A stretch of 6,832 nucleotides of DNA from the NCBI GenBank assembly GCA_021157815.1, contig JAGGVT010000121.1, positions 1 through 6,832 of the forward strand. Reading direction: 5' to 3'. The position numbers and the translations under genes are program-made. The notes under the pieces were generated by a model, which was not told the origin of the DNA, did no database searches, and was given only the letters and a program-made list of their open reading frames with translations. Of this stretch, positions 6,005 through 6,832 are shown piece after piece (position 1 is the stretch's first letter; every line of letters begins with the position of its first letter). Source of the stretch: a bacterium (GTDB taxonomy: Bacteria; JAJVIF01; JAGGVT01).

Positions 6005-6008
6005 AAAA

Positions 6009-6832
6009 TTGTCCGACATAATGAACATGGCACTGCCTGCTCCTATTGATCCCGCAGGCATGGAATCGCAGCCTTCAGCTAAAAGCGCGAATTCACAGCA
6101 ACCTGTTCCCGTTGGCGAATTCAAGGAAATGCTGAATAACATTTCCAATAATGAAACGCCATCAGGAGAGCCGGATGAGAAACTCGCGGCTGAGACATCT
6201 GAGAACAGTGATAATCTGATAAAGGATGAATCATTGGCAACTCCTGGCGTTCAACAGGATATTCCAGTTTTAGTTGTATCGCCAGAATATGTGATTCCCA
6301 CCCAGCCTGAAACCATGGTTAAACCCGATGTTCCTGGCGTTCAACAGGAATTGGAATTTCAGGCATCCGTAGAAAAGCCTGCTATTCAAATGGTCGCAGG
6401 ATTTAACGGGAAGAATGCGATATACACTCCGGTTAAATTCTCGATAGAGCCATCCGGCGATGCTCTCAATGAAACTGCTATCATCAATCCGATAGCATCG
6501 AAGAATGGGCAGGATTTAACATCGGGCGCGGGACTGATAAGCGGCAATGTGCCAATCGGAGATGGGAAAATCCCCTACGAAGCAAATAGTCCGCCTGATC
6601 GTTCGAACTCTCCGTCTGTGGAGACCGAATGGTTGAAACCGGCTGGACCTCGCGGAAGTGATCTATTATCACAAGGATCCACCCGCTTTACCGAGGAAGC
6701 TGAACTGGCAAAAACCCAACGAGAGGTTTTAAGCACAAGCACACGCCCTGCAAACCTGATGAGGGAATATTTCCGCATGCCGGCGCATGAGATTACAAAA
6801 GGAAATGCAAATCACCCGACTAACGCGCCGCA
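6009..6832 (+). CDS. fliK: Probable flagellar hook-length control protein FliK, N-terminal part (cut by window edge)
   Basis: The frame opens at TTG 6009 (read as Met: MSDIMNMALPAPIDPAG...) and stays open through 274 codons to the window edge with no stop. The visible protein is rich in Pro, Ser, Asn, Glu and Gln, has no hydrophobic segment and no recognisable fold, which is the expected appearance of the long disordered N-terminal region of FliK. The conserved FliK C-terminal domain (Flg_hook), which interacts with FlhB in the switch from hook to filament export, would lie beyond the window, so the name rests on composition, the position after a MotE-like gene, and the usual motE-fliK-flgD order. 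An 18-nt in-frame repeat encodes PGVQQ twice, 30 codons apart. The 310-nt gap from motE is longer than normal for this operon and is filled by a palindromic element. Confidence 0.6.
   Translation, partial: MSDIMNMALPAPIDPAGMESQPSAKSANSQQPVPVGEFKEMLNNISNNETPSGEPDEKLAAETSENSDNLIKDESLATPGVQQDIPVLVVSPEYVIPTQPETMVKPDVPGVQQELEFQASVEKPAIQMVAGFNGKNAIYTPVKFSIEPSGDALNETAIINPIASKNGQDLTSGAGLISGNVPIGDGKIPYEANSPPDRSNSPSVETEWLKPAGPRGSDLLSQGSTRFTEEAELAKTQREVLSTSTRPANLMREYFRMPAHEITKGNANHPTNAP
6242..6349 (+). repeat. 18-nt direct repeat inside fliK
   Basis: TCCTGGCGTTCAACAGGA occurs at 6242-6259 and again at 6332-6349, exactly 90 nt (30 codons) apart and in the same frame, encoding PGVQQ. Residues after each copy are only weakly alike (PGVQQDIPVL versus PGVQQELEFQ). 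The unit is also a small inverted repeat (TCCTG/CAGGA). It suggests an old in-frame duplication in a disordered region. Confidence 0.6.

Noticed and set aside
5817-6008. Cyclic-di-GMP riboswitch before a flagellar gene
   Set aside because: I could not find the conserved GEMM core or its paired helices; only a short isolated hairpin is visible.
5879-6148. 89-codon open frame on the minus strand
   Set aside because: It overlaps the ribosome binding site and start of the FliK-like gene, and shows no domain or ribosome binding site of its own.
1-6832. A novel defence or mobile system built on the AddB-like and ATP-grasp genes
   Set aside because: The two genes are divergent, separated by repeats and match housekeeping-type families; no transposase, integrase, toxin-antitoxin or effector gene accompanies them.

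Overview
The window looks like chromosomal DNA from a flagellated bacterium with near-balanced base composition. It carries three complete protein genes, one gene cut by the right edge, and several unrelated palindromic repeats in the gaps. The lineage cannot be named from this sequence. The flagellar genes, the divergent protein sequences and the repeat-filled gaps would fit a poorly cultured phylum, but that is inference. Position 1 falls exactly on a repeat boundary, which would fit a contig edge.

Layout. 1-164: two nearly identical 73-bp palindromic elements in tandem. 167-2995 (minus): a 942-residue AddB-type protein, combining a helicase-like body that lacks a P-loop with a C-terminal PD-(D/E)XK nuclease and an Fe-S cysteine set. 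It probably acts in double-strand-break end processing with an AddA partner outside the window. 2996-3310: a divergent intergenic region with three palindromes of different kinds (a nested REP-like structure, a solo arm related to the left-edge repeat, and a long GC-rich hairpin). 3332-4597 (plus): a stand-alone ATP-grasp ligase of unknown substrate. 4787-5698 (plus): a MotE/YlxF-like membrane protein with a transmembrane helix, a coiled coil, an MgtE_N-like domain and an unusual acidic tail. 5699-6008: an intergenic region holding a 101-bp branched palindrome and a possible 20-codon leader ORF. 6009-6832 (plus, open at the right edge): a TTG-started gene with a near-perfect ribosome binding site and a disordered N-terminus, best read as the start of fliK.

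How the genes relate. The MotE-like and FliK-like genes form the recognisable functional pair, because motE (ylxF) commonly precedes fliK in flagellar clusters. FliJ, the usual upstream neighbour, is absent; an ATP-grasp gene sits there instead, so the flagellar cluster probably begins at motE and continues to the right. The AddB-like gene and the ATP-grasp gene are divergent and show no obvious functional link. I see no defence system, CRISPR array, insertion sequence or RNA gene. The most distinctive features are the intergenic palindromes, the orphan ATP-grasp enzyme and the tail on the MotE-like protein.
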